DNA of 64,000 nucleotides from contig NZ_JAPPRJ010000002.1 of the NCBI RefSeq assembly GCF_026672545.1, forward strand, positions 124,001-188,000, read 5' to 3'. The position numbers and the translations under genes were made by a program. Of this stretch, positions 63,806 through 64,000 are shown piece after piece. Under the pieces are notes generated by a model, which searched no databases, was not told where the DNA came from, and saw only the letters and a program-made list of their open reading frames with translations. The DNA is from Rhizobium sp. SL86. GTDB taxonomy: Bacteria > Pseudomonadota > Alphaproteobacteria > Rhizobiales > Rhizobiaceae. The stretch's first letter is position 1, and the number at the start of each line of letters is the position of its first letter.

Positions 63806-64000
63806 TCAGGCCTTCGGCAAAGTCTTCATGTCGATCACGAAGCGATAACGCACATCGCTCTTGATCACGCGCTCATAGGCCGTGTTGATGTCCTTGATGT
63901 CGATGACCTCGATTTCGGCGGTGATGTTGTGCTTGCCGCAGAAGTCGAGCATCTCCTGGGTTTCCTTGATCGAACCGATCATCGAACCCGCCAGGCTGCG
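63806..64000 (-). CDS. NAD(P)-dependent alcohol dehydrogenase, 3' end only
   Basis: The last 64 codons are visible, ending [33 protein letters not shown] and [22 protein letters not shown] are characteristic of the C-terminus of zinc-type cinnamyl-alcohol dehydrogenase-like (YahK/AdhA) proteins. The rest lies beyond the window. Five bases separate its stop from the MFS start, so the two may be cotranscribed. Confidence 0.85.
   Translation of the reverse strand, partial: RSLAGSMIGSIKETQEMLDFCGKHNITAEIEVIDIKDINTAYERVIKSDVRYRFVIDMKTLPKA

Overview
The window is about 64 kb of GC-rich DNA with densely packed, often overlapping genes. Gene content points to the Rhizobiaceae (Rhizobium/Agrobacterium/Ensifer relatives). 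The signs are a repABC replication-partitioning cassette, an RHE_PE00001-type (DUF1612) gene beside it, a pcaDCHGB operon with a divergent pcaQ, a separate pcaR/pcaIJF locus, and phosphonate genes with two phnE copies. Because a complete repABC unit lies at 49.7-53.5 kb, the DNA is most likely a megaplasmid or chromid rather than the main chromosome. I saw no rRNA, tRNA, CRISPR array, insertion sequence or prophage.

Layout, left half. 1-7 kb: the end of an MFS exporter, then an isochorismatase-like hydrolase, an XapX membrane protein, a Tat-exported amidohydrolase, a DoxX protein and a second MFS exporter, facing a convergent pirin gene. 7.3-14.1 kb: a signalling block with a membrane GGDEF-EAL protein, two tandem glutamate/aspartate-type binding proteins without a permease, and a NarL-type regulator overlapping a 7TM sensor kinase. 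14.1-22.5 kb: a small secreted repeat protein, an MscS-type channel, a DUF900 lipoprotein, an EF-hand protein and an RND efflux adaptor/pump pair without an outer-membrane gene. 22.5-31 kb: the high-affinity K+ system kdpFABCDE, preceded by an extra 27-residue membrane peptide and followed by a catalytically degenerate acylphosphatase-like gene. 31-33.3 kb: an apparently split Rieske oxygenase plus a glutathione S-transferase. 33.4-36.1 kb: a REC-REC-GGEEF diguanylate cyclase and an amidase.

Layout, right half. 36.2-39.7 kb: pcaR facing pcaIJF. 39.9-42.7 kb: an acyltransferase and a secreted S10 carboxypeptidase. 43.1-49.4 kb: phnCDEE-phnM-phnN behind a good Pho-box match. 49.7-53.5 kb: repABC with a recognisable antisense ctRNA, a repC leader attenuator and palindromes that may be operator/centromere sites. 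53.9-57.7 kb: the DUF1612 gene, an Lrp/AsnC regulator divergent from ornithine cyclodeaminase, and a GH25 lysozyme-like lipoprotein. 57.9-62.6 kb: pcaB-G-H-C-D and divergent pcaQ. The window ends with an MFS gene and the 3' end of an alcohol dehydrogenase gene.

Together the two pca loci encode the whole protocatechuate branch of the beta-ketoadipate pathway: PcaGH opens the ring, PcaB, PcaC and PcaD yield beta-ketoadipate, and PcaIJ and PcaF give succinyl-CoA and acetyl-CoA. Other themes are potassium and phosphorus acquisition, envelope stress/export and cyclic-di-GMP signalling. The least explained parts are the split Rieske/GST block behind kdp, the orphan binding-protein/sensor block, the Cys-repeat secreted protein and the amidohydrolase/XapX/DoxX cluster. 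All functional statements come from reading motifs and gene order; no database search was run.
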